Below are positions 7,888 through 15,573 of a DNA stretch of 64,000 bases, one piece after another; position 1 is the stretch's first letter, and each line of letters opens with the position of its first letter. The notes below the pieces were generated by a model that saw only the letters and a list, made by a program, of their open reading frames with translations, did not search any database and was not told the origin of the DNA. The stretch is from Cuneatibacter sp. NSJ-177. GTDB taxonomy: Bacteria > Bacillota > Clostridia > Lachnospirales > Lachnospiraceae. Location of the stretch: contig NZ_JALIFO010000006.1 of assembly GCF_022867805.1 (NCBI RefSeq), positions 1,178,001 through 1,242,000 of the forward strand. The letters are read 5' to 3'. Made by a program: the position numbers and the translations under genes.

Positions 7888-9727
7888 ACAGGCAAACCGG
7901 ACGGCCCGGCCGCCGAGAGGTCCGATGGGAAGAGGGCATCGAGGTACCGGCGAGAAGCCGAAAGACTTTAAGGGTACGATTGGGAAGCTCGTCGCTTATA
8001 TCGGCCGCTACAAATTTGCCGTTTTGGCGGTATTGATCTTTGCCGTGGGCAGCACGATTTTTAACGTAGCCGGCCCGAAAATTCTGGGAAAGGCCACGAC
8101 AGCCGTCTTTGAGGGACTGACCTCGAAGGTATCCGGCCTAGGGGGCATTGATTTTGACAAGATTGGAACGATCCTGCTGTTTTTGCTGGGACTCTACGTC
8201 CTGAGCGCTGCCCTCAACTTTGTACAGGGCTGGATCATGACCGGAATCTCACAAAAAGTCACCTATCGGATGAGACGGGAAATCTCGGAAAAAATCAGCC
8301 GGATGCCCCTGGGGTATTTTGAAAGCCGCCCTCACGGGGAAGTTTTATCCCGTGTCACCAACGATGTGGACACCTTGGGACAGAGCCTGAACCAAAGTAT
8401 CACTCAGCTGATCACCTCCGTCACCACCATGGTCGGGGTCTTGGTGATGATGCTCTCGATCAGCGTCTGGATGACGCTGATCGCCCTGCTGATTCTGCCG
8501 GTTTCCGCCTTCCTGGTGATGAATATCGTAAAGCATTCCCAGAAATACTTTGTGAAGCAGCAGAGTTCCCTCGGCAAGATCAATGGTCAGATCGAGGAAA
8601 CCTTCGGCGGCCAGAACGTGGTGACTGCGTTTAACCGTCAGGAGATGGTGATCAAAGAATTTGACGAAACCAACGGAGCTCTCTATGAATCCGCTTGGAA
8701 GTCTCAGTTCCTTTCGGGACTGATGCAGCCTCTGATGACCTTTGTGGGGAATCTGGGGTACGTGGCTGTGGCAATCCTCGGCGGCATCTTGACGGTCCGC
8801 GGGACCATCGAGGTGGGAGACATTCAATCCTTTATCCAGTACGTGCGCCAATTTACCCAGCCGATCAATCAATTAGCCCAGGTCTCCAATATGCTCCAGT
8901 CCATGGCGGCTGCGGCGGAGCGGGTCTTTGAATTTTTGAACGAGGCCGAGGAAGATCAGGGCGAAGGCTGCCCGGTTCCGATGGAAAAACTCCAGGGATC
9001 CGTGACCTTTGAGCACGTCCAGTTCGGATATACGCCGGAGAAAATTATCATCCACGATTTCAGTGAAGAGATTGCCCCCGGCAAAAAAATCGCCATCGTC
9101 GGGCCGACCGGAGCCGGAAAGACCACGATGGTGAAGCTGCTGATGCGTTTCTACGACGTCAACAGCGGCCGCATCCTGATCGACGGCCACGATGTCAAGG
9201 AATTCGAACGGACGAAGCTCCGGGAAGCCTTTGGCATGGTATTGCAGGACACCTGGCTGTTCAAGGGAACGATTATGGAAAACATCCGTTACGGCAGATT
9301 GGATGCTACGGATGAGGAAGTGATCGCGGCGGCCAAGGCGGCCCATGCCCATCGCTTTATCCAGACGCTGCCCGGCGGCTATCAGATGGAGCTGAACGAG
9401 GAAGCCAGCAATGTGTCTCAGGGACAAAAACAGCTCTTGACCATTGCGCGCGCCATCTTGGCGGATAACCGGATTTTGATTCTGGATGAGGCCACTAGCT
9501 CGGTGGATACCAGAACCGAACAGCTGATCCAGAAAGCGATGGATAACCTGATGAAAGGGCGCACCAGTTTTGTGATCGCCCACCGGCTTTCCACCATTCG
9601 GGATGCGGATCTGATCCTGGTCATGAAGGATGGGGATATCATCGAACAGGGCAACCATGAAGAGCTGATGGCCCAGGACGGATTCTACGCCCAGCTTTAC
9701 AATTCTCAGTTTGAGGAAACGGCCTGA
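7880..9727 (+). CDS. ABC exporter half-transporter, consensus-site subunit
   Basis: A 615-residue ABC exporter subunit with six transmembrane helices and a C-terminal ATPase. It has intact Walker A (GPTGAGKTT, about 408-416) and Walker B with glutamate (LDEATSS, Asp536-Glu537), but a non-canonical signature VSQGQ (512-516). That is the mirror image of its partner, so one composite ATP site joins this subunit's Walker motifs to the partner's VSGGQ and is competent, and the other is degenerate. The start is ATG 7880, nine bases after AAAGGAGG; an upstream in-frame GTG at 7871 lies in the ribosome site itself. The N-terminus is basic and proline-rich. It ends the MarR-ABC operon. Confidence 0.93.
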   Translation: MSEQANRTARPPRGPMGRGHRGTGEKPKDFKGTIGKLVAYIGRYKFAVLAVLIFAVGSTIFNVAGPKILGKATTAVFEGLTSKVSGLGGIDFDKIGTILLFLLGLYVLSAALNFVQGWIMTGISQKVTYRMRREISEKISRMPLGYFESRPHGEVLSRVTNDVDTLGQSLNQSITQLITSVTTMVGVLVMMLSISVWMTLIALLILPVSAFLVMNIVKHSQKYFVKQQSSLGKINGQIEETFGGQNVVTAFNRQEMVIKEFDETNGALYESAWKSQFLSGLMQPLMTFVGNLGYVAVAILGGILTVRGTIEVGDIQSFIQYVRQFTQPINQLAQVSNMLQSMAAAAERVFEFLNEAEEDQGEGCPVPMEKLQGSVTFEHVQFGYTPEKIIIHDFSEEIAPGKKIAIVGPTGAGKTTMVKLLMRFYDVNSGRILIDGHDVKEFERTKLREAFGMVLQDTWLFKGTIMENIRYGRLDATDEEVIAAAKAAHAHRFIQTLPGGYQMELNEEASNVSQGQKQLLTIARAILADNRILILDEATSSVDTRTEQLIQKAMDNLMKGRTSFVIAHRLSTIRDADLILVMKDGDIIEQGNHEELMAQDGFYAQLYNSQFEETA

Positions 9728-9767
9728 CGCGAAAAAAGAAAGTCTTTCTTTCCGGAATGTAATATGA

Positions 9768-9964
9768 TATAATGTTCCACGAAGTGGATCTGAGATCGTG
9801 CCGCCGGCCTGGATTCGAGGAGCAGCGGCACAATCCACAGAGCGGATCGGATATCGCGTCGGCGATCGGAACTCCAAGCGGCGCGGTGCCGGAGACATGG
9901 AATCATGCGAGCACTGTATGAAGAACCATTCCGCAGAAATTTTCTCTGCGGGATGGTTCTTTTT
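9768..9964 (+). ncRNA. Structured leader or small RNA upstream of lgt, class unknown
   Basis: This 301-base gap before lgt is not empty. A TATAAT box at 9768-9773 (with a poor -35) is followed by nested complementary segments: GTGGAT (9784-9789) with ATCCAC (9833-9838), enclosing GTGCCGC (9798-9804) with GCGGCAC (9825-9831). GTGGA can instead pair with TCCAC just upstream (9776-9780), so two folds compete. The segment ends with a hairpin pairing AGAACCAT and CCGCAGA with TCTGCGG and ATGGTTCT (9922-9960), followed by TTTT. This looks like an attenuated leader or a separate small RNA. I searched by eye for the core motifs of common riboswitches, the T-box and SRP RNA and found none. Confidence 0.5.
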
Positions 9965-10028
9965 GGAAGCGTTCCGACTCAGTGTTTAAGGGCTCCAAAT
10001 AATATCGAAGGAAAGTGATGGGATTAAG

Positions 10029-10844
10029 ATGAGACCGATACTGTTTTCCATTGGAAACTTGAATTTTTACAGCTACGGACTGATGATCGCAATCGGCGTG
10101 CTGGCTGCGTTCTGGGTGATGCAGCGGCGGGCGCCAAAGTACGGACTGGACAAGGACAAGGGGTTTAACCTGGGGGTCTGCTGCGCTCTCTGTGGAATTT
10201 TAGGAGCAAAGCTTCTCTATATTATTGTGGAACTCCCGGCCTTTATCGCCAATCCTGCGCTCTGGAAAAACGTAGGGGAAGGCTTTGTGGTTTACGGAGG
10301 CATCATCGGCGGAATCGCCGGAGGGCTGATCTACTGCCGGATCAAGAAGCTGCGTTTTGTGAAATATTTTGATCTGTTTATGCCCTCCATCGCACTGGCC
10401 CAGGGCTTCGGACGTCTTGGCTGTTTTATGGCGGGCTGCTGCTATGGAAAAGAGACCACCGGATGGTTTCATATTATCTTTCCGGGGGCGGAGGCTTGCC
10501 AGGCGCCGGTCGGCGTCCCGCTGATTCCGACTCAGCTGATTTCCAGCGGTGCAAACTTCCTTCATTTCTTTATCCTGCTTTGGTTTGCCAAGAAAGTAAA
10601 AAAAGACGGCCAGGTCGGCGGGATGTACCTGATTCTCTACAGCATCGGCCGTTTTCTGATCGAAGGCCTGCGGAACGACCCGCGCGGCGCGCTGGGAATC
10701 TTTTCTACTTCCCAGTTCATCTCGCTCTTTACGCTGGCTCTTGGGATCTTGATTTTTGTGATCGCCGGAAAGAAAGGCACAGAGCGGGTACTTGCATCTG
10801 CCTCCAAAGAACCGGGCGAAGGGGAGAAAAAACAAGAAGACTAA
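10029..10844 (+). CDS. lgt: Prolipoprotein diacylglyceryl transferase (variant motif form)
   Basis: A 271-residue, seven-helix membrane enzyme that transfers diacylglycerol from phosphatidylglycerol to the lipobox cysteine of prolipoproteins. Family features are the N-terminal YSYGLMIAIG segment, GFVVYGGIIGG (about 85-95) and GRLGCFMAGCCYG (about 128-140). In the well-studied enzymes these segments read HGG and GRIGNF, so the histidine is a tyrosine here and the asparagine a cysteine. I recall such variants from other Clostridia. The C-terminus carries the usual GRFLIEGLRND. A lipoprotein substrate is encoded in the window at 26322. The gene overlaps the convergent bioY by 4 bases with no terminator between them. 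Confidence 0.85.
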   Translation: MRPILFSIGNLNFYSYGLMIAIGVLAAFWVMQRRAPKYGLDKDKGFNLGVCCALCGILGAKLLYIIVELPAFIANPALWKNVGEGFVVYGGIIGGIAGGLIYCRIKKLRFVKYFDLFMPSIALAQGFGRLGCFMAGCCYGKETTGWFHIIFPGAEACQAPVGVPLIPTQLISSGANFLHFFILLWFAKKVKKDGQVGGMYLILYSIGRFLIEGLRNDPRGALGIFSTSQFISLFTLALGILIFVIAGKKGTERVLASASKEPGEGEKKQED

Positions 10845-11398
10845 ACGGTCTGCCCCGCCTGCATGCGGCTGACTGCTTTTCGGAGCGTCGGCCCCAGCAG
10901 GACGGCGGCGGCTATTTTTAGGGCGTCCCCAATCAGATAAGGGAATACGCCGGTCATCAAACCGGCCCAGAAGGTCAGGTTCAATTGATAAGCCAGCCAG
11001 GCCGTCCCAAAGGCATAGGCAACGATCATGCCGCAGACCATGCCGGCCACGCAGAGAAATGGACGGCTGGGGTATCTTTCCACAAAGATACCGGCGATGA
11101 AAATTAAAAAGAAAAAACCGATCAGATACCCGCCGGTCGGACCGGCCGCCTTTCCGAAGCCTCCGGTGAATCCGGAAAATACCGGAAGCCCCGCCAGCCC
11201 CAGCAGATAATAGACGCCAAAGCTGACCAGACTCCATTTCCAGCCAATCAGGTACAAGGAAAAGAAGATCACAAGGTTGGTCAGAGATATCGGAACCGGC
11301 GTCATAGGGAGAGGGATCGCAAACGGCGCCAGAACGCAGGTGACCGCGGCGATCAGGGCGGCAAGTACCAGGGAATACAGTTTCTTTTGTGTTTTCAT
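10841..11398 (-). CDS. bioY: BioY biotin transporter S component
   Basis: A 185-residue membrane protein of the BioY family, the substrate-capture component for biotin that works alone or with a shared ECF energy module. The family signatures are present: an N-terminal helix with VLAPFAIPLPMTPVPISLTN, then YLLGLAGLPVFSGFTGG and GPTGGYLIGF, and six hydrophobic segments in all. The start is taken at ATG 11398, three bases behind a GGAGGTAG ribosome site, rather than at an in-frame ATG further upstream inside the promoter. The promoter overlaps a BirA-type inverted repeat, so the gene should be shut off when biotin is plentiful. No EcfA or EcfT gene is nearby. Confidence 0.93.
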   Translation of the reverse strand: MKTQKKLYSLVLAALIAAVTCVLAPFAIPLPMTPVPISLTNLVIFFSLYLIGWKWSLVSFGVYYLLGLAGLPVFSGFTGGFGKAAGPTGGYLIGFFFLIFIAGIFVERYPSRPFLCVAGMVCGMIVAYAFGTAWLAYQLNLTFWAGLMTGVFPYLIGDALKIAAAVLLGPTLRKAVSRMQAGQTV

Positions 11399-11426
11399 AA
11401 CTACCTCCTGTTGGATGCTGGAATTG

Positions 11427-11480
11427 ATTATAACGGTTTCTTTTTTGATTGTCAACTAATTAATCTATTTGGTTGACAAT
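11427..11480 (-). promoter_or_regulatory. bioY promoter overlapped by a BirA (biotin repressor) operator
   Basis: On the minus strand TTGACA (11455-11450), 17 bases and TATAAT (11432-11427) form a perfect consensus promoter. The -35 lies inside a 9-base inverted repeat, ATTGTCAAC (11448-11456) and GTTGACAAT (11472-11480), with a 15-base spacer. This closely matches the Firmicutes BirA box (TTGTTAACC and its mirror with a 14-16 base spacer). Position and sequence both indicate biotin-dependent repression of bioY. Confidence 0.85.
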
Positions 11481-11496
11481 GGAGGGAAAGTATTGG

Positions 11497-11525
11497 TTGA
11501 ATTCATTTGTACCGCATGGTATGAT
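11497..11525 (+). promoter_or_regulatory. Promoter of the yfcE operon
   Basis: TTGAAT (11497-11502), 17 bases and TATGAT (11520-11525), with a TG one base before the -10, make an extended -10 promoter about 35 bases ahead of the start codon. Confidence 0.6.
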
Positions 11526-11559
11526 TTGAATGGATAAAAGAGACAGAAAGGATCTGCAA

Positions 11560-12105
11560 ATGAAATATATGATAGCTTCTGACCTGCACGGGTCAGCCTT
11601 TTATTGCCGGAAAATGGTGGAAGCCTACCGGCGGGAGCAGGCGGACAGGCTGCTTCTTTTGGGGGATATCCTGTATCATGGCCCCAGAAACGACTTGCCC
11701 AAAGAATATGCGCCGAAGGACGTGATTTCTCAGTTAAATGAGATCAAGAACGAGATTCTCTGCGTGCGCGGAAACTGTGACTGTGAAGTGGATCAGATGG
11801 TGCTGGAATTCCCGATTCTGGCGGAAACCTGCATTCTGGATCTGGGAGAGCGGATGGTTTATGCCACCCACGGCCACGTGTTCCATGAAAAGAATCTGCC
11901 GATGTTAAAACCCGGCGACATTCTGCTGCACGGCCACACCCATGTGCCTGTCTGCCGGGCGGTGGAGGAGATTATGATTATGAATCCGGGATCTCTCTCC
12001 ATTCCAAAAGAGAATAGCCCCCACAGCTATATGACCCTGGAGAATGGTGTCTTTACCTGGAAAACCCTGGAGGATGGGAATGAATTTCAGATATTTACTG
12101 TTTGA
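11560..12105 (+). CDS. YfcE-type metallophosphoesterase
   Basis: A 181-residue calcineurin-like phosphoesterase of the YfcE/MJ0936 group. All metal-binding motifs are visible in order: SDLHGS, GDILYHG, GNCD, THGH and GHTHVP. The start is ATG 11560 behind AGAAAGGA; an upstream in-frame ATG at 11530 lies at the predicted transcription start and has no ribosome site. It is the first gene of an operon with a HAD phosphatase (overlapping by 26 bases), a CBS protein and an antiporter. Related proteins hydrolyse phosphodiesters in vitro; the physiological substrate here is unknown. Confidence 0.9.
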   Translation: MKYMIASDLHGSAFYCRKMVEAYRREQADRLLLLGDILYHGPRNDLPKEYAPKDVISQLNEIKNEILCVRGNCDCEVDQMVLEFPILAETCILDLGERMVYATHGHVFHEKNLPMLKPGDILLHGHTHVPVCRAVEEIMIMNPGSLSIPKENSPHSYMTLENGVFTWKTLEDGNEFQIFTV

Positions 12106-12739
12106 TTTGGACGGGACGCTGACTGATCCCAAGGAAGGAATCACGAAAAGCGTGCAGTATGCTCTTAAAGCCATGGGGGTCGACGAGCCGGATTTGGACC
12201 GGCTGACCTGTTTTATCGGCCCGCCGCTGATTGATTCTTTTATGGAGTATTACGAATTTACCAGGGAACAGGCGAAGATCGCTTTAGCCCGCTACCGGGA
12301 ACGGTTTCAAGGCACCGGAATTTTTGAAAACCGGGTGCTGCCGGGGATTCCGGAGATGCTGGAAAAGTTGAAATCGTCCGGAAAAGTCTTGGCGCTCGCC
12401 ACCTCAAAGCCGGAGCCCTTTGCCAGAAAAATACTGGAAAAGTTTGGGCTGCTTGGCTATTTTGACGAGGTGGTCGGCAGTGGAATGGATGAGAGCCGCT
12501 GTACGAAAGAAGAGGTGATTCAGGAAGTTTTCCTCCGTTTGGGCTTGTCGGAAGAGCAAAAGAAGCAAGCGTTGATGATCGGAGACAGAAAGCATGATAT
12601 CGTCGGAGCGAAAGCCTGCGGCATCGCTTCCCTCGGCGTCCGGATTGGATATGCCGAGGAGGGGGAGCTGGAGGCAGCCGGCGCGGACTTCGTGAAAGAC
12701 ACGGTAAAGGACATGGAAGCGTTTCTCTTGGAAGCGTAA
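12080..12739 (+). CDS. HAD family hydrolase (phosphoglycolate phosphatase-like)
   Basis: A 219-residue haloacid-dehalogenase phosphatase. Motif I is FDLDGTLTD (residues 7-15), motif II is in LALATSKPEPF, and motif IV is MIGDRKHDIVGAK. The alpha-helical cap between motifs I and II places it in the Gph/PpaX/YjjG-like group that acts on small phosphorylated metabolites. The start at ATG 12080 sits seven bases after GGAGG inside the end of the yfcE gene, so translation is probably coupled. The exact substrate cannot be read from sequence. Confidence 0.88.
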   Translation: MNFRYLLFDLDGTLTDPKEGITKSVQYALKAMGVDEPDLDRLTCFIGPPLIDSFMEYYEFTREQAKIALARYRERFQGTGIFENRVLPGIPEMLEKLKSSGKVLALATSKPEPFARKILEKFGLLGYFDEVVGSGMDESRCTKEEVIQEVFLRLGLSEEQKKQALMIGDRKHDIVGAKACGIASLGVRIGYAEEGELEAAGADFVKDTVKDMEAFLLEA

Positions 12740-12764
12740 AAAGGATAAGGAGGCACTTGGGCCA

Positions 12765-13196
12765 GTGAATATTTTGTTTTTTCTGACTCCGAAAAGTGAC
12801 GTAGCTTACCTGACGGATGAGATGACACTCCGCCAGGCTCTGGAAAAGATGGAACATCACCGCTATACTTGTATTCCAATGCTGGACCGGAATGGCCGTT
12901 ACGTGGGCACGGTGACTGAGGGAGATTTACTCTGGGCAGTCAAGAATCAGTACGATCTCAGCGTGAAAAACGCAGAGGAGGTCCCGATCCTGGATGTGAA
13001 ACGCCGCCGGGACTACGAGCCGGTCAATATCAACGCTAAAATTGAAGATATGGTATTTCTGGCAATGGGACAGAACTTTGTGCCGGTGGTGGATGACCGG
13101 GGCGCATTCATTGGGATCGTGACCAGAAAAGATATTATGCGGTACTGTTATGATGAGTACATAGTAAAACGGAACGAAAAGACAACGGAGAACTGA
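12765..13196 (+). CDS. CBS-domain pair protein
   Basis: A 143-residue protein made of two CBS domains, modules that usually bind adenosine nucleotides and sense energy or nucleotide status. The repeats are visible as DEMTLRQALEKMEHHRYTCIPMLD with GRYVGTVTEGDLLWA, and later IEDMVFLAMGQNFVPVVDDRGAFIGIVTRKDIM. The start codon is GTG 12765, 11 bases after AAGGAGG, a somewhat long spacing. No catalytic domain is attached. It lies between a HAD phosphatase and an NhaC-type antiporter on the same strand, and could regulate either; that is only a possibility. Confidence 0.88.
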   Translation: MNILFFLTPKSDVAYLTDEMTLRQALEKMEHHRYTCIPMLDRNGRYVGTVTEGDLLWAVKNQYDLSVKNAEEVPILDVKRRRDYEPVNINAKIEDMVFLAMGQNFVPVVDDRGAFIGIVTRKDIMRYCYDEYIVKRNEKTTEN

Positions 13197-13237
13197 GGGA
13201 AAACGGCGTCAGCCGCATAAAGGAGAGGGAGAGAACT

Positions 13238-14524
13238 ATGGGGAAGGACAAAGAAAAAGAAGGCCGGGCATCGGCTCTGCTGCCGATCGGCGTATTTCTG
13301 GTACTGTTTTTAGGGGTAAGTCTGCTGTCGGGGGATTTTTACGCCATGCCTGCAATCGTAGCATTTTTGATTGCCCTCTTGGTGGCTTTCTTGCAGAATC
13401 GGGATTTGAATTTTGCGCAGAAACTCCATATCGTAGCAGAAGGGGTGGGAGATGACAACATCATCACCATGTGCCTGATTTTCCTGGCGGCCGGCGCTTT
13501 TTCCGGTACGGTTACCGCGGCGGGAGGAGCGGACAGCACGGTTTATCTGGGGCTTTCCGTGCTTCCGACCGGCGTGGCGGTCATGGGCCTGATGGTGATC
13601 GGCTGCTTTATCTCTGTTTCCATGGGAACCAGTATGGGGACGATTGCCGCCCTGGCGCCGATTGCGGTGGGGATCAGCAATAATACCGGTTTTCCGATGG
13701 CGATCTGCATCGGCGCCGTGATGAGCGGAGCTATGTTTGGCGACAACCTGTCCATGATATCCGATACCACGATCGCCGCGGTGCGGACCCAGGGCTGTGA
13801 GATGAAGGATAAATTCCGTGAAAACTTTTTCCTGGTCCTTCCGGCCGCCGTGATTTCCCTGGTGCTCTATGTGGCCCTGGGCAGCGGCGGAAGTTATGAA
13901 CTTCAGGAGGCGCACAGCTATAATCTGCTTCAGGTGCTTCCCTATCTGGTGGTTTTAATCGGCGCTCTGATCGGAATCAATGTATTTGTCGTATTGATTA
14001 GCGGGACGGTCTTATCTCTGGCGGCCGGAATGATCACCGGTACCATTGCCATGAGCGAGATGTTTACGGTGATGAAATCGGGGATTGTGGAGATGTACGA
14101 TATCACAGTGATCTCGATCATCGTGGCCTGCATTGTATCCTTGATCAAGAAAAACGGCGGCATCGCCTATATCATCCGGGTGATTCGGGCCCGCACGCAC
14201 GGAAAGACCGGCGGAGAGTACGGAATCGCATTTCTGGCTGTTTTGGTCGACCTGGTTACCGCAAACAACACGGTTGCGATTGTCATGGCAGGCCCCATTG
14301 CCAAAGAGATCAGCGCGGAATACGAGATTACCCCGCGGCGCACAGCGTCGCTGTTGGATATTTTCGCCTCGGTGACCCAGGGATTGATTCCCTATGGCGC
14401 GCAGATGCTGCTGGCTGCGGAAAAAGCAGGCCTGTCGCCAGTTGAAATCATTCCGTACACGTTCTATCCGATCCTAATGGGGGTCAGCGTTTTGATCATC
14501 ATCGGCGTGAGGAAAGGAAAATAA
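13238..14524 (+). CDS. NhaC-family Na+/H+ antiporter-like transporter
   Basis: A 428-residue polytopic membrane protein with about eleven hydrophobic segments, resembling the NhaC antiporter family. Typical family features are GTSMGTIAALAPIAVGI, AMFGDNLSMISDTTIAA and DLVTANNTVAIVMAGPIAK. NhaC members exchange sodium for protons or, in some subgroups, malate or lactate with cations, so the substrate is not fixed. The ATG is preceded by AAAGGAGAGGGAGAG. It is in the same direction as, and closely spaced with, the CBS gene upstream and the tyrosine phosphatase 9 bases downstream. Confidence 0.85.
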   Translation: MGKDKEKEGRASALLPIGVFLVLFLGVSLLSGDFYAMPAIVAFLIALLVAFLQNRDLNFAQKLHIVAEGVGDDNIITMCLIFLAAGAFSGTVTAAGGADSTVYLGLSVLPTGVAVMGLMVIGCFISVSMGTSMGTIAALAPIAVGISNNTGFPMAICIGAVMSGAMFGDNLSMISDTTIAAVRTQGCEMKDKFRENFFLVLPAAVISLVLYVALGSGGSYELQEAHSYNLLQVLPYLVVLIGALIGINVFVVLISGTVLSLAAGMITGTIAMSEMFTVMKSGIVEMYDITVISIIVACIVSLIKKNGGIAYIIRVIRARTHGKTGGEYGIAFLAVLVDLVTANNTVAIVMAGPIAKEISAEYEITPRRTASLLDIFASVTQGLIPYGAQMLLAAEKAGLSPVEIIPYTFYPILMGVSVLIIIGVRKGK

Positions 14525-14533
14525 GGAGACGTT

Positions 14534-15253
14534 ATGAAAAATTACCGTAGGCTCCCTCTGAAAGGAGCCGGAAACTGCCGGGATCTCGGAGGGTATCCCT
14601 GTGAAGGGGGGATCACCCGCTTTCACCGTCTGTACCGCTCGGACAGCCTTCATCTGCTGACCGGGCAGGATTGGAATCTCCTTGAGGAGGCGGGTGTCCG
14701 GACCATTCTGGATCTGCGCTCCGATAGCGAGCGGAGTTTCCAGCCGGATCAGGCGGAGGCGCATGGATTTCATTTTGCGGCTGTTCCGCTGCAAAGCCAG
14801 GATATTGACCTGAAAAATTTGAAGGCTCTGGCGGCGGATGAGGCCTTTTTAAAAAGCATGACGGAAGGCTATCTGGATATGGTGAAGGGAAATCCGGACC
14901 AGGTGGCCAAAGCGCTGAACGTCCTGGCGGACGGGCTAAGGGAAGGCGCTGTCTTATTTCACTGTACCGCCGGAAAGGACCGGACCGGAATTTTATCGGC
15001 GCTGGTACTCTCATTCTGCGGCGTGGCGGATCCGGATATCGTTGCGGACTATCAAGTGACGGCAACTTACCTTCTTCAAAGTAAGAAAAAAAAGTTCCCT
15101 CCCGAAGCGCTTCCGTTCCTTTCCTCCGGGCCGGAGAAGATGGAACATCTCTTAGAAGGATTCCACCGCATTGGGGTGGAAGAACTGTTATATGATTCAG
15201 GACTCAAAAAGGAAAGCGTCCGTTTGATCCGGGAAGCGATGATCGAAGGGTAA
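14534..15253 (+). CDS. Protein tyrosine/serine phosphatase (DSP-like)
   Basis: A 239-residue phosphatase of the bacterial tyrosine/dual-specificity type (Y_phosphatase3-like). The catalytic P-loop HCTAGKDRTG lies at residues 143-152, with Cys144 as nucleophile and Arg150 binding the phosphate. The N-terminal NCRDLGGY and LYRSDSLHLL are the standard entry motifs of this family. Homologues dephosphorylate proteins or phosphoinositides in vitro, and their native role in Clostridia is unclear. The ATG follows AAGGAGACGTT. It is the last gene of the operon and is followed by a terminator. Confidence 0.9.
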   Translation: MKNYRRLPLKGAGNCRDLGGYPCEGGITRFHRLYRSDSLHLLTGQDWNLLEEAGVRTILDLRSDSERSFQPDQAEAHGFHFAAVPLQSQDIDLKNLKALAADEAFLKSMTEGYLDMVKGNPDQVAKALNVLADGLREGAVLFHCTAGKDRTGILSALVLSFCGVADPDIVADYQVTATYLLQSKKKKFPPEALPFLSSGPEKMEHLLEGFHRIGVEELLYDSGLKKESVRLIREAMIEG

Positions 15254-15272
15254 GTTCAAGAAAAAGGATGGG

Positions 15273-15304
15273 CAGGGCATGCAAGTTTGCATGTCCTGTT
15301 TTTT
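15273..15304 (+). terminator. Terminator of the yfcE-antiporter-phosphatase operon
   Basis: CAGGgCATGCAA pairs with TTGCATGtCCTG around a 2-base loop (15273-15298) and is followed by six T residues (15299-15304). Confidence 0.8.
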
Positions 15305-15348
15305 GTTTGATAGGGAATTCCAAAGGAATTTCCTATCAAACAAAAAAC
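15298..15348. repeat. Near-perfect 24-bp hairpin
   Basis: GTTTTTTGTTTGATAGG (15298-15314) is the exact reverse complement of 15332-15348. The pairing continues inward through a G-T and six more pairs to a 3-base AAA loop. Its first arm overlaps the T-tract of the preceding terminator. It could be a bidirectional terminator, an RNA-processing site or the end of a small mobile repeat. Confidence 0.7.
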
Positions 15349-15371
15349 GTTCCGCTATGGATGCACAGGGT

Positions 15372-15454
15372 CTGCCCCTTAGGGTACGCAAATGCAAAGG
15401 AAGATGTCGCTAACGCGACAAATTGCGGGGCAGAATTTCGCTCTGCGAAATTCT
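15372..15454. repeat. Cluster of nested and tandem hairpins
   Basis: CTGCCCC (15372-15378) pairs with GGGGCAG (15427-15433), enclosing TGTCGC-TAAC-GCGACA (15405-15420). It is followed at once by AGAATTTCGC-TCT-GCGAAATTCT (15432-15454). The small frames across it look spurious. The structure resembles a dispersed palindromic element; only one copy is in the window. Confidence 0.55.
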
Positions 15455-15494
15455 TTGTTCGAAAAATTATCTCTAGGATTCTCTCAAAAAATGG

Positions 15495-15554
15495 TTGACA
15501 GTTTCGAACTGTCAGTGTATAGTGTGAATATAAGGTATATACAGTATAGACACT
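15495..15554 (+). promoter_or_regulatory. Promoter and operators of the GntR-ABC operon
   Basis: TTGACA (15495-15500), 17 bases and TATAGT (15518-15523) form a strong promoter. The -35 is part of a palindrome with 8-base arms, TGACAGTT and AACTGTCA (15496-15514). A second, looser symmetry, AGTGT (15521-15525) and ACACT (15550-15554), spans the start region and recalls the YtrA-type AGTGTA/TACACT site. Either could be the GntR operator. Confidence 0.65.
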
Positions 15555-15573
15555 TGAAACTCCGGAGGAAAAC

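Noticed and set aside
9784-9838. SRP RNA or TPP riboswitch in the lgt leader (AGCAGC, CTGAGA)
   Set aside because: Only short pieces match; the GGAA loop of SRP RNA and the second half of the TPP core are missing.
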